From positions 1 through 64,000 of the forward strand of contig DCVT01000056.1 in NCBI GenBank assembly GCA_002328075.1: a stretch of 64,000 nt of DNA, read 5' to 3'. The DNA is from Anaerolineales bacterium UBA2181. Lineage in GTDB: Bacteria; Chloroflexota; Anaerolineae; Promineifilales; UBA4811. Below, in pieces: positions 9,379-17,104 of this stretch; the first letter of the stretch is position 1, and each line of letters opens with the position of its first letter. The position numbers and the translations under genes were made by a program. The notes under the pieces are model-generated. The model was not told where the DNA came from. It searched no databases and saw nothing but the letters and a program-made list of their open reading frames with translations.

Positions 9379-9886
9379 CGATCAAACCGGGCGGAACCTG
9401 GACCGTCACGCAACCCGTTTGCAGATCTACGTCCAGCACCACGCCCGGAATATCCGGCAGCAGCAGTTCGCCACTGGGAGTCCGAACCAGGATGACGTCG
9501 TTGGCGCCGGTTTCCAGAATTTCGTCAACCACACCGAGCAGGTTGCCGTCCACGGTAAGGACCTCCAGACCGATCATCTGAAAGAGGTACATCTCGCCCT
9601 CTTCCAGCGGTGCGGCCTGGTCCATGGGCAGTGAAAGCCATTGATTCCGGAGAGTCTCCGCTTCGGAGCGCGTGTCAACACCCCGCAGTTTCAGGATGAT
9701 TGACTGCTGGTGCAGACGGACGCGATCCACGGTCACGGCGACCCCGGGAGGATCCCCGACCCAAACCTTGTCCAGTGTTGAGAATCGCTCCGGCCTGTCG
9801 GTGTGGGACTGCGCCCGCACCTCACCGGCAATGCCGTGGGGTCGCGTGACCCGGCCGATAATGACGTGGTCAAACTCAGGTTGCAT
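9371..9886 (-). CDS. rimM: Ribosome maturation factor RimM
   Basis: The 171-residue protein assists 30S subunit assembly through binding S19. The N-terminal RimM barrel opens with VIIGRVTRPHGIAGEVR, the family signature, and the C-terminal PRC-barrel contains GMYLFQMIGLEV-like and LLLPDIPGVV segments. Length is normal. It lies between khpA and dprA; its TGA overlaps the dprA start (ATGGATGA). The usual partners trmD and rplS are not here; rplS is at 49.8 kb. Confidence 0.93.
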   Translation of the reverse strand: MQPEFDHVIIGRVTRPHGIAGEVRAQSHTDRPERFSTLDKVWVGDPPGVAVTVDRVRLHQQSIILKLRGVDTRSEAETLRNQWLSLPMDQAAPLEEGEMYLFQMIGLEVLTVDGNLLGVVDEILETGANDVILVRTPSGELLLPDIPGVVLDVDLQTGCVTVQVPPGLIDG

Positions 9887-9943
9887 GGTGCCCCCCGAGC
9901 CTGATGATCACGGTGTGCCGAACCGCGCAATTGGCAGAGCGAA

Positions 9944-10174
9944 TTATTCGATGATCTCCAGTGTGGCCCTCTTGCCCTGCTTGGCGGCCACGACCCGAAG
10001 CAGGGTCCGCATGGCATTCGCCACTTTGCCGCCTCGGCCGATGACCCGGCCCATATCCCCTGGCGCTACGCGCAACTCCATGATCACCGCCGAAGCTCCC
10101 TCAATCTCGGTAACGGATACCTCGGCCGGCTCATCCACCAACGACTTGGCTATGTATTCGATAAGCTCTTTCAT
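9944..10174 (-). CDS. khpA: KH-domain RNA-binding protein KhpA
   Basis: The 76-residue protein consists of one KH domain with the GRVIGRGGKVANAMRTLL loop (GxxG) that binds RNA. KhpA proteins are small RNA chaperones that pair with KhpB and influence cell division and translation. It is placed between rpsP and rimM as in many bacteria. A strong SD, AAGGAGGAG, lies just before the ATG. Confidence 0.93.
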   Translation of the reverse strand: MKELIEYIAKSLVDEPAEVSVTEIEGASAVIMELRVAPGDMGRVIGRGGKVANAMRTLLRVVAAKQGKRATLEIIE

Positions 10175-10258
10175 CGCGACTCCTCCTTGTTCAGATTCCG
10201 GTTGCTGTTGCGAACGGTGGCGGGGTGGGAGCCGTCATGCGCCTGGGATTGCAGCCGC

Positions 10259-10582
10259 TTAGTCCTCCTCGTTAGTGGCTGCGTCCTCGTCGCCTTCGTC
10301 CGGCACCACGAAGGATTCACCCACCTTACTTTGGGCAAATCGATCCATGACGCCCGTCTTCTGGAGCAGGCGGAGCACGGTCTTGCTCGGTTGAGCCCCA
10401 ACCCCCAACCAGTAAAGGGCTCGATCCTCTTGGACGACGACGGTTTCCGGTTCTGTGCGCGGATTGTAATGGCCTATGACTTCGATGGGGCGTCCGGTGG
10501 CGGGTGCCTCGGACTTGATCACGACGACACGATAACTGGGTTGCTTCTTGGCGCCAACGCGGCGCAAACGAATTCGGACCAT
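10259..10582 (-). CDS. rpsP: 30S ribosomal protein S16
   Basis: S16 is a small-subunit assembly protein. The 107-residue sequence starts with MVRIRLRRVGAKKQPSYR and has IEVIGHYNPRTEP and the APSKTVL-like AQPSKTVLRLL segment. The acidic tail after residue 90 (DEGDEDAATNEED) is longer than usual. It lies 26 nt downstream of ffh and upstream of khpA in the same operon. Confidence 0.97.
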   Translation of the reverse strand: MVRIRLRRVGAKKQPSYRVVVIKSEAPATGRPIEVIGHYNPRTEPETVVVQEDRALYWLGVGAQPSKTVLRLLQKTGVMDRFAQSKVGESFVVPDEGDEDAATNEED

Positions 10583-10608
10583 GCTCTCTCTTTTCTCTTT
10601 TGATTGAT

Positions 10609-11940
10609 CTACAGCCTGCCCAGGAGGGAGAAAAGCCCTCCCCGGCCTCGGCCGCTTGTTAGTTGCTTCATCATGCGCTGCATTTCCTGAAATTGGCGGA
10701 GCAACGCGTTGATGTCCTGAACCGTGGTGCCACTGCCGCGGGCGATGCGCCGCTTTCGACTGGCGTTGATCACTTTGGGATCGCCCCGCTCCTCTGGCGT
10801 CATGGAGTAGATGATGGCTTCAATTCGGCGCATCTCGCTTTCAGTGACGCCCGGAGCGGTATCAGCCGTCAACTTGCTGAGGCCGGGTATCATATCCAGC
10901 AGTTGGCCGATGGGACCCATCTTTTTCACCTCTTGAAGTTGGGCCAGGAAATCCTCCAGGGTAAATTGACCTTTGGCCAGCTTCTTGCCCAGTGAAAGTG
11001 CCTTTTCCTGGTCCAGGGTCTGCTCTGCCTTTTCAATGAGGCTAAGCATATCGCCCATTCCCAGGATTCTTGACGCCAAGCGGTCCGGGAAAAATGGCTC
11101 CAACTGATCCGTTTTTTCACCGACGGCCAGGAACTTGATAGGCACGCCGGTTACTTCCCGCATTGAGATGCTGGCGCCACCCCGCGCATCGCCGTCAACC
11201 TTGGTCAGAATGAGTCCGGTAAGCCCGACATGCTGGTGAAAATCGGTGGCGACTCGCACGGCATCCTGACCGGTCATAGCGTCGGCCACCAAGAGCACCT
11301 CCACCGGGTTGGTTTGCTTCTTGATGGACTTGAGTTCGTCCATCATTCGCTCATCAATGTGCAGGCGGCCGGCCGTGTCCAGAATGACCAGGGTGCGCCC
11401 AGACCGCTTTGCCTCTTGGATAGAATGGACGCAGATAGCGGGTGGGCTGGTTTTGGTTCCTTCCTGGAAGACGGGCAGGTTGAGCTGGTTGGCGAGCGTC
11501 ACCAGCTGGTCAACCGCTGCCGGCCGGTAGGTGTCTGCTGCCACCAGGAGTGGCCGCTTGCCTTCCTTGCTGAGCCGAAGCGCCAGCTTGGCGGCGGTGC
11601 TGGTTTTGCCTGAGCCCTGCAACCCGACCAACATGATGACCGCTGGTGATTGGTTTCCAAGTTCGAGCCGGCCGGGTTCGCCCAGTGTCTTGATCAGCTC
11701 TTCGTGAACGATCTTCACCACTTGCTGACCTGGGGTCAGGCTGGTCATCACCTCTGAGCCAACTGCCCGCTCTTTGACCCGCACGGTAAAGGCCTTGACG
11801 ACGCGATAATTGACGTCTGCTTCAAGCAGCGCCAAGCGCACCTCGCGCAGGGCATTGTCGACGTCCGCTTCCGACAACTTGCCGCGCCGGGTGAGGGTCT
11901 TGAAGGTGGCTTGCAGCCGGTCAGTCAGACTCTCGAACAC
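10609..11940 (-). CDS. ffh: Signal recognition particle protein Ffh
   Basis: Ffh is the SRP54 GTPase that targets nascent membrane proteins. The N domain is followed by the G domain with GLQGSGKTSTAAKLA, DTAGR and TKVDGDARGG, then a methionine-rich M domain with QFQEMQRMMKQL at the end. GTG at 11940 is the preferred start because the protein then begins VFESLTDRLQ as in the family and GGAG lies 4 nt upstream; a longer frame to 11970 exists but would begin within the leader hairpin. The mRNA leader carries a perfect 14-bp hairpin (separate entry). First gene of the ffh-topA operon. Confidence 0.95.
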   Translation of the reverse strand: MFESLTDRLQATFKTLTRRGKLSEADVDNALREVRLALLEADVNYRVVKAFTVRVKERAVGSEVMTSLTPGQQVVKIVHEELIKTLGEPGRLELGNQSPAVIMLVGLQGSGKTSTAAKLALRLSKEGKRPLLVAADTYRPAAVDQLVTLANQLNLPVFQEGTKTSPPAICVHSIQEAKRSGRTLVILDTAGRLHIDERMMDELKSIKKQTNPVEVLLVADAMTGQDAVRVATDFHQHVGLTGLILTKVDGDARGGASISMREVTGVPIKFLAVGEKTDQLEPFFPDRLASRILGMGDMLSLIEKAEQTLDQEKALSLGKKLAKGQFTLEDFLAQLQEVKKMGPIGQLLDMIPGLSKLTADTAPGVTESEMRRIEAIIYSMTPEERGDPKVINASRKRRIARGSGTTVQDINALLRQFQEMQRMMKQLTSGRGRGGLFSLLGRL

Positions 11941-11951
11941 GATACTCCGTT

Positions 11952-11995
11952 CAGTTCGCAGCACCAACACGGTGCGCGCTAGGTGCTGCGAACTG
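11952..11995 (-). promoter_or_regulatory. 14-bp perfect hairpin in the ffh mRNA leader
   Basis: CAGTTCGCAGCACC at 11952-11965 is perfectly complementary to 11982-11995, with a 16-nt loop. It lies between the predicted transcription start (about 12001) and the ffh ribosome binding site (about 11945), with no T-run after it, so it is more likely a translational or stability element than a terminator. Confidence 0.7.
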
Positions 11996-12007
11996 TATTA
12001 GCATCCG

Positions 12008-12036
12008 ATTTTAGCGTATGGAGTTGGCTTCGTCAA
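12008..12036 (-). promoter_or_regulatory. Promoter of the ffh-rpsP-khpA-rimM-dprA-topA operon
   Basis: Minus-strand TTGACG (12031-12036) and TAAAAT (12008-12013) are separated by 17 bases. Start of transcription is expected near 12001. Confidence 0.7.
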
Positions 12037-12161
12037 ATCGGCGGTCGGTAGCGTGCAGGACGACCTCAGACCACCCGCAGCGCGGGTCAGCCTGAGCTCG
12101 GTTAGCAGCCGCCGTCCAGAAACCAGCTAACCACAGAACCATGCAGACAAGGTCAGTTCGA

Positions 12162-13307
12162 CTATTGTGCCGGGTTGGTGTGGCAGGCCATCGCTTGTCG
12201 GTACACTGTATGTGTCTGGTGGGCGAACCGCTCCCCGGAAAACAGCGCCGCTTGGTGCAGCCCCTTGCGGCCAAGATCCATGGAAAGGGCTGGTTGGGTG
12301 GCGCAGGCGATGATGGCGGCAGCGATCCCTCTGGTGTCGTCTGGATCCACAGTGAAACCGGCCGGTCCCACGACCTCTGGCAACGAGGACGAATTGCTCA
12401 CCACCACCGGCGTTCCGCATGCCATCGCCTCGAGAGCAGTGAGGCCAAAGCCCTCGTACCGCGACGGTTGAACCGCCACCGCTGCGCTTCGGTATAGGTC
12501 CGGTTTGTCCTCCTCCTCCACAAAGCCAATGCAGTGAACAAAGGGCTCGAGCTCAAGTTCGTGGATCAAGCGCTTGAGGTCCGGAAAACGCGACGTGGCT
12601 CGTTGCGGTAACCTGCCCGCTAGCACCAATGGAAACTCGTTGCCGATTGCCGGTCCTACATAACCATAAGCCCGAACAAGCCCGTCCACGTTCTTGCGCC
12701 GGTCATAGCCACCCAAATAGAGGACAAAAGACGAAGGCAAGCGGTATTTCGTTACTACGGCCTGGCTGGGTGGACCGGGGCAGAATCGCTCCTCCACCGC
12801 CAAGTAGATCGTATGCACCCTCGCGGCGGGAATGTGCAGGTGGGCAACGATATCGGATCGAGATGCGTTGGAATCGGTGATGACCTGGCTAGCTCCGCGC
12901 GCGGCGGTGGCCACCAACCCGGTATACAGCCGTGCCAGCGGGCTCCCGCGGTACTCACGCAACAACATGGCAATCAGATCGTGTACCGTGACCACCACCG
13001 GAATACGCGACTGGAGGGGAGATCCCCAGTACGGTACATGCGCCAGGTCAGCGCGCACCGACAGGCACGCGCGCGGGAAAAGTACCTGTTCAAAGTACAG
13101 TTTGCCGAGGTGCCCGACAGGCGCCTGCGCCACGTGCCACCGGTAGCCGGAGGGCAATGGCTCGTGCGGAGTGATTTGGGCCGGTACGACCATGGTCAAC
13201 CGAAGGTCAGGATCGGCGTGGGGCAGATGGCGCACCAACTGATGCACGTACTGCCCGCTACCCGTGTCCGGCCGGTTCCAGTAAAAGGCATTGACTGCGA
13301 CGTGCAT
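12162..13307 (-). CDS. Glycosyltransferase family 4 (GT-B)
   Basis: The 381-residue enzyme transfers a sugar from a nucleotide donor, probably to a polysaccharide or glycolipid. The N-terminal Rossmann half begins MHVAVNAFYWNRPDTGSGQYV. The GT4 C-terminal half has LYLGGYDRRKNVDGLVRAY and the E-x7-E signature EGFGLTALEAMACGTPVV. No signal peptide or membrane helix is visible, so it is cytoplasmic. It is monocistronic and divergent from recA. A possible -10 (TATACT) lies only 13 nt before the ATG. Acceptor and sugar cannot be told from sequence. Confidence 0.9.
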   Translation of the reverse strand: MHVAVNAFYWNRPDTGSGQYVHQLVRHLPHADPDLRLTMVVPAQITPHEPLPSGYRWHVAQAPVGHLGKLYFEQVLFPRACLSVRADLAHVPYWGSPLQSRIPVVVTVHDLIAMLLREYRGSPLARLYTGLVATAARGASQVITDSNASRSDIVAHLHIPAARVHTIYLAVEERFCPGPPSQAVVTKYRLPSSFVLYLGGYDRRKNVDGLVRAYGYVGPAIGNEFPLVLAGRLPQRATSRFPDLKRLIHELELEPFVHCIGFVEEEDKPDLYRSAAVAVQPSRYEGFGLTALEAMACGTPVVVSNSSSLPEVVGPAGFTVDPDDTRGIAAAIIACATQPALSMDLGRKGLHQAALFSGERFAHQTHTVYRQAMACHTNPAQ

Positions 13308-13351
13308 ATAAATCGGGCTGAGTATATCACAGCCCCGACCATCTGAACACC

Positions 13352-13380
13352 TTGACGAAACCGAACATACGTGCTAGAAT
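13352..13380 (+). promoter_or_regulatory. recA promoter with an embedded SOS (LexA) box
   Basis: TTGACG (13352-13357) and TAGAAT (13375-13380) are 17 bases apart. The spacer at 13362-13374 reads CGAACATACGTGC, close to the CGAACRNRYGTTYG LexA/DinR box of Gram-positive bacteria. A repressor bound there would block polymerase. Confidence 0.7.
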
Positions 13381-13425
13381 GTGGTGGCATGCCGGTGATC
13401 CACAGGATGAAGCGAGGGTACGAAC

Positions 13426-14499
13426 ATGGCAAAATCGGGAGTCAAGTCGGACGGAGCCAGCCTGGATAGTCGCGCTCAGGTGTTGGAGCAGACCATCTCT
13501 TCGATAATCAAGCGTTTTGGTGATGGGTCAATCATGAAACTGGGGGAGGCGCAACACCTGGACGTGGCTGTGATTCCCACAGGTTCGCTATCATTGGACC
13601 TTGCCTTGGGCGTCGGCGGCATTCCGCGCGGGCGCGTCACCGAGATATTCGGGCCGGAGTCTTCGGGGAAAACCACCGTCTGCCAACACGTGGTCGCCCA
13701 GGCACAGAAACTGGGCGGGTTGTGTGCGTTCATCGATATGGAGCACGCCCTGGATCCAGAGTATGCCGCCCGTTGCGGAGTTGACGTAGACAACCTCTAC
13801 GTTGCTCAACCCGACACGGGCGAACAGGCATTGGAGATTGCAGAAGCGCTGATCCGGTCGGGAACGATGGACGTTGTCGTGATCGACTCGGTGGCAGCCT
13901 TGGTGCCTCGGGCCGAGATCGAGGGTGATATGGGTGAGGCGCACATGGGATTGATGGCCCGGCTGATGAGCCAGGCGCTGCGCAAGCTGTCTGGGGCCAT
14001 CAAACAGTCGAACACCGCGGTGATCTTTACCAACCAGTTGCGCGAAAAGATCGGTGTGATGTTCGGAAACCCAGAGACCACCACCGGGGGCAACGCGCTC
14101 AAGTTCTACGCCACTATCCGCCTTGACGTTCGTCGCTTGGAGGCCATCAAATCGGGCAACGAGGTGATTGGTAACCGGGTGCGAGTGCGGGTGAAAAAGA
14201 ACAAGGTGGCGCCGCCGTTTGGTGAGGCCGAATTCGACATCATGTACAATTCGGGGATCAGCATGGTAGGCGATCTATTGGACTTGGGCGTTCAATACAA
14301 CATCATTGAAAAGCGGGGTTCGTACTATCGGTATGGCGACGAACTGATGGGCCAGGGAAGAGAGAACGCCAAGCAGTATTTGGCAGAGAACTCGGAGGTC
14401 GGTCAGGAGGTCGAGCGGCAGGTTCGGATAAAGGCAGCTATTCGCAGTCCGGCCGTCGGTGCCGCCAACGACCTCTCGGGCGCCGGCGACGAGGATTAA
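13426..14499 (+). CDS. recA: Recombinase RecA
   Basis: RecA forms filaments on single-stranded DNA, pairs homologues and triggers LexA cleavage. The 357-residue protein has Walker A GPESSGKTT at residues 76-84, VVIDSVAALVP as Walker B region, the L2 loop FTNQLREKIGVMFGNPETTTGG, and a C-terminal domain ending in acidic residues. GAGGG lies 7 nt upstream of the ATG. The promoter carries an SOS box, so damage induction is expected. Confidence 0.98.
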   Translation: MAKSGVKSDGASLDSRAQVLEQTISSIIKRFGDGSIMKLGEAQHLDVAVIPTGSLSLDLALGVGGIPRGRVTEIFGPESSGKTTVCQHVVAQAQKLGGLCAFIDMEHALDPEYAARCGVDVDNLYVAQPDTGEQALEIAEALIRSGTMDVVVIDSVAALVPRAEIEGDMGEAHMGLMARLMSQALRKLSGAIKQSNTAVIFTNQLREKIGVMFGNPETTTGGNALKFYATIRLDVRRLEAIKSGNEVIGNRVRVRVKKNKVAPPFGEAEFDIMYNSGISMVGDLLDLGVQYNIIEKRGSYYRYGDELMGQGRENAKQYLAENSEVGQEVERQVRIKAAIRSPAVGAANDLSGAGDED

Positions 14500-14505
14500 G
14501 ACGAC

Positions 14506-14528
14506 GGGCGGCGATCAGACCGCCGCCC
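14506..14528. terminator. Hairpin between convergent recA and aminotransferase genes
   Basis: GGGCGGCG, a 7-nt loop and CGCCGCCC make a perfect 8-bp stem directly after recA and 9 nt before the aminotransferase stop. No T-run follows on either strand; it may act as a U-less bidirectional terminator. Confidence 0.55.
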
Positions 14529-14537
14529 ATCGGGGCT

Positions 14538-15767
14538 CTAGGCGGTTTTTGCAGCCTGGGCTGCGGCGCATTCATTCTTGAGCACGCGCGCCAGACGTTC
14601 AATCCCCTCGCGGATCTGAGATGGAGCCATGCACGAGAAATTGAGCCGCATCGCGTTACGACCCCGCCCGTCTGGATAAAAGGCAAAACCTGGCACGTAG
14701 GCAACCCGTTGTTCTACTGCCTTGGCCAACATCTGTTCTGTATCCACCCCTTCGGGGCAACGAACCCAGAGAAACAGCCCTCCCTGGGGGCGTGTCCAGG
14801 TGACCTGGGGTGGAAAGTGCTCCGCCATGGTCTGAAGCATCACGTCCCGCCGCTCGCGATAGACCTGTCGGATGGTGACGACGTGCTGCTTGAGGATTCC
14901 GCGGCTGGCGATATCATACGCCACCATCTGGACGAATGTGCCTGTGTGCAGGTCGGCGCCCTGTTTGGCTTGAACCAGTTTGTCCATCACGATCTCGGGG
15001 GCAATGATCCACCCCAGGCGAATGCCGGGTGCGAGCGTCTTGGAAAACGTGCCCAAATAGATGGTGTTCTCCTTGTGCAGCGCGATGATGGGCGGGATGT
15101 CTTCGCCCTCAAAACGCAACTCGCCGTACGGGTCATCCTCCACGATAAAGAGGTTGTGTTTCGCGGCCAAAGTGACCAGTTGGTTGCGGCGCTCCTGGGA
15201 GAGGGTGGTGCCGGCCGGGTTGTGAAAGTTAGGTAGCACATAGATGAACTTGGCCGTTTCCCGCTTCAGAAGTTCGGCCGTCTTGTCCACCTGCATGCCA
15301 TCGTCGTCTAACGGAACGGTGATGAAACGAGGTTCGTATGGGGTCCAAGCCTGCAGAGCTCCCAAATAGGTGGGCGCTTCCGTCAGCACGGTGTCGCCCG
15401 GTCCGATAAAAACCTTGCCCAGCAAATCCAGCGCTTGTTGTGACCCATTGGTCAACAAGATGTTCTCGGGAACAGCCGGAACGCCGTACTTGCCTACCTT
15501 ATCCGCTAACCAGCGCCGAAGCGGCAAGAACCCCTCAGTCGAGCTGTACTGGAGCGCCCGTTGGGGCATTTCATCCAGGACAAAGGCGCAGGCCTCACGG
15601 AACTCGCGCACCGGAAATACCTCAGGCGCGGGCAGTCCGCCGGCAAACGAAATCACGTCCGGCATCTCGGTGAACTTGAGCAACTCTCGGATGACTGAGC
15701 GCTTCATCAGCCGGGTTCGAGGAGCCATACAAGCTTCCCAATCGGTTGTCCACTGTCCGTCGAGCAT
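14538..15767 (-). CDS. PLP-dependent aminotransferase, LysN/2-aminoadipate type (class I/II)
   Basis: The 409-residue fold-type I aminotransferase resembles 2-aminoadipate and MocR-like enzymes without the DNA-binding domain. Features are FAGGLPAPEVFP near the N-terminus, LTNGSQQALDL, LPNFHNPAGTT, EDDPYGELRF and the PLP lysine in GTFSKTLAPGIRLGW, plus the carboxylate-binding arginine near MRLNFS. Likely substrates are aromatic, branched-chain or aminoadipate amino acids, but this cannot be fixed from sequence. ATG 15767 was preferred to the TTG at 15770 because AGGAGG lies 8 nt upstream. Divergent from the SufR-like regulator. Confidence 0.9.
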   Translation of the reverse strand: MLDGQWTTDWEACMAPRTRLMKRSVIRELLKFTEMPDVISFAGGLPAPEVFPVREFREACAFVLDEMPQRALQYSSTEGFLPLRRWLADKVGKYGVPAVPENILLTNGSQQALDLLGKVFIGPGDTVLTEAPTYLGALQAWTPYEPRFITVPLDDDGMQVDKTAELLKRETAKFIYVLPNFHNPAGTTLSQERRNQLVTLAAKHNLFIVEDDPYGELRFEGEDIPPIIALHKENTIYLGTFSKTLAPGIRLGWIIAPEIVMDKLVQAKQGADLHTGTFVQMVAYDIASRGILKQHVVTIRQVYRERRDVMLQTMAEHFPPQVTWTRPQGGLFLWVRCPEGVDTEQMLAKAVEQRVAYVPGFAFYPDGRGRNAMRLNFSCMAPSQIREGIERLARVLKNECAAAQAAKTA

Positions 15768-15858
15768 CAATGGTACCTCCTATCCACAAAATCCCTTGAC
15801 GGCAACTCTATTCACTGGGGCAAAAGACTCTTGTGAACAATATAAAGATCATACTAAT

Positions 15859-15887
15859 TTGCCAAACTCCGGCAGAGGTGCTATAAT
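15859..15887 (+). promoter_or_regulatory. Promoter of the SufR-like regulator gene
   Basis: TTGCCA (15859-15864) and a perfect TATAAT (15882-15887) are 17 bases apart. On the other strand TTGGCA (15860-15865) and TATATT (15839-15844) are 15 bases apart and could start the divergent aminotransferase gene, so the two promoters may overlap. Confidence 0.65.
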
Positions 15888-16011
15888 CGATGGAACTAGA
15901 AACGATTGTATGTGGGTTTTTGCGGGCGCGCAACTGTAATTGGTAACTATTCCGGTGACTACTTGACACAGGTGGCATCGCAGCATTCAACGATAGCAAG
16001 GGGATTCACTC

Positions 16012-16626
16012 ATGCAGACGCGTCGTCAGGAAATTCTGGCCATTCTCAAACGCAACGGTGAGGCTACGGTTGACGAACTGGCGTCCATGTTGGAGCTAAC
16101 CCCGGTCACAGTTCGGCATCATCTTGACATCTTGCGGGCCGATGGGTTGGTCCAGTCGCCAGCGGTGCGGCGTCACGATGGTCCCGGCAGACCGCAATAC
16201 GTGTACACGCTGACCGATGCTTCGGCGGTTCACTTTCCGCAGCGGTATGATCAGTTGATGGTGGAGCTCCTGGACGAGTTGAAAGCCACGGTAGGGCCCA
16301 GGGATGCGCAGGAACTGCTGTACCGCATCATTGAACATCGGCTGGAGAACATGCCACGTGTGGACCTGGCGTGGCCGTTGGAGCAAAGGTTGGAGCATTT
16401 GACCGAATACCTCACCAGACAAGGCCACATCTCGAGTTGGGAACGGCGCGATGGTCGATGGTATCTGTACTCGAGCAACTGCCCGTATCTTCATGTTGCC
16501 GCGGAACACCCCGAGTTGTGCGCGATGGATACCTTTCTCATCCGGCGCCTGATCGGCGCCCAGGTGGTCAATCTCCAACATATCACCGATGGGTCCCACA
16601 TGTGTATCTACCGCATTGATGGCTAA
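16012..16626 (+). CDS. SufR-like iron-sulfur transcriptional regulator
   Basis: The 204-residue protein has an N-terminal winged helix (QEILAILKRNGEATVDELASMLELTPVTVRHHLDIL) followed by a wing with GPGRPQYVYTLT. The C-terminal part has C157, C170 (C-x12-C, as in SufR) and C198, which could bind an Fe-S cluster. SufR proteins repress Fe-S assembly genes when the cluster is present. The next gene encodes a HesB/IscA-like protein, which supports the call. AAGGGG lies 8 nt before the ATG. The fourth SufR cysteine was not clearly found. Confidence 0.8.
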   Translation: MQTRRQEILAILKRNGEATVDELASMLELTPVTVRHHLDILRADGLVQSPAVRRHDGPGRPQYVYTLTDASAVHFPQRYDQLMVELLDELKATVGPRDAQELLYRIIEHRLENMPRVDLAWPLEQRLEHLTEYLTRQGHISSWERRDGRWYLYSSNCPYLHVAAEHPELCAMDTFLIRRLIGAQVVNLQHITDGSHMCIYRIDG

Positions 16627-16663
16627 TGGCTAACCTTGGAATTACAAGAAGACCATCTGGTTT

Positions 16664-16692
16664 TTGACATCTCTTGTGGGGGATGGTAAAAT
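16664..16692 (+). promoter_or_regulatory. Promoter of the HesB/IscA-like gene
   Basis: TTGACA (16664-16669) and TAAAAT (16687-16692) are 17 bases apart. ACAAGA at 16643-16648 and TCTTGT at 16672-16677 form an inverted pair flanking the -35 box, a possible regulator site. Confidence 0.7.
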
Positions 16693-16699
16693 GGGAATC

Positions 16700-16717
16700 G
16701 CACGTGAATTGGCGTGC
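16700..16717. promoter_or_regulatory. Inverted repeat downstream of the HesB-gene promoter
   Basis: GCACG, an 8-nt centre and CGTGC start 8 bases after the -10 box, overlapping the predicted transcription start. It is a candidate operator for the neighbouring SufR-like protein. Confidence 0.35.
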
Positions 16718-16741
16718 CATTGAAGAATTGAGGTATGACAA

Positions 16742-17098
16742 ATGACGGCACCAGAGAATACTGAACCGACTTTGACGTTGTCCAGCGCGGCGGCGGCCAA
16801 CATCCGCGGTTTGTTGGTGGAAAAGGCCATGAACGGTCACTATCTGCGGGTTTATGTGGCTGGACTTGGTTGTTCTGGCCCACAGTATGGGCTGGCGTTC
16901 GACATCAGCGCGCGCGAGACCGACACGGTGATCGAGTCGGATGGGGTCAAAATTCTCGTTGACCCGAACAGCATGGCATACCTGGACGGCGCTACCATTG
17001 ATTACGTGGATAGCCCGCAAGGCCCCGGGTTTCGGATCGAAAACACCAATCCGATGGTTGCCTCGGCGTGCGGTAGTTGTTCAGGTAGCTGCGGCTAG
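16742..17098 (+). CDS. HesB/IscA-like iron-sulfur cluster protein
   Basis: The 118-residue protein has the IscA/ErpA fold with a cysteine in VAGLGCSGPQYGLAFD (C44), as in A-type Fe-S carriers. The C-terminal tail differs from the canonical CGCG: it is ACGSCSGSCG with C110, C113 and C117, an extra ligand set. A-type carriers accept Fe-S clusters from a scaffold and hand them to apoproteins. It lies just downstream of the SufR-like regulator and 6 nt before a radical SAM gene, whose product needs a 4Fe-4S cluster. Confidence 0.85.
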   Translation: MTAPENTEPTLTLSSAAAANIRGLLVEKAMNGHYLRVYVAGLGCSGPQYGLAFDISARETDTVIESDGVKILVDPNSMAYLDGATIDYVDSPQGPGFRIENTNPMVASACGSCSGSCG

Positions 17099-17104
17099 GC
17101 ACCC

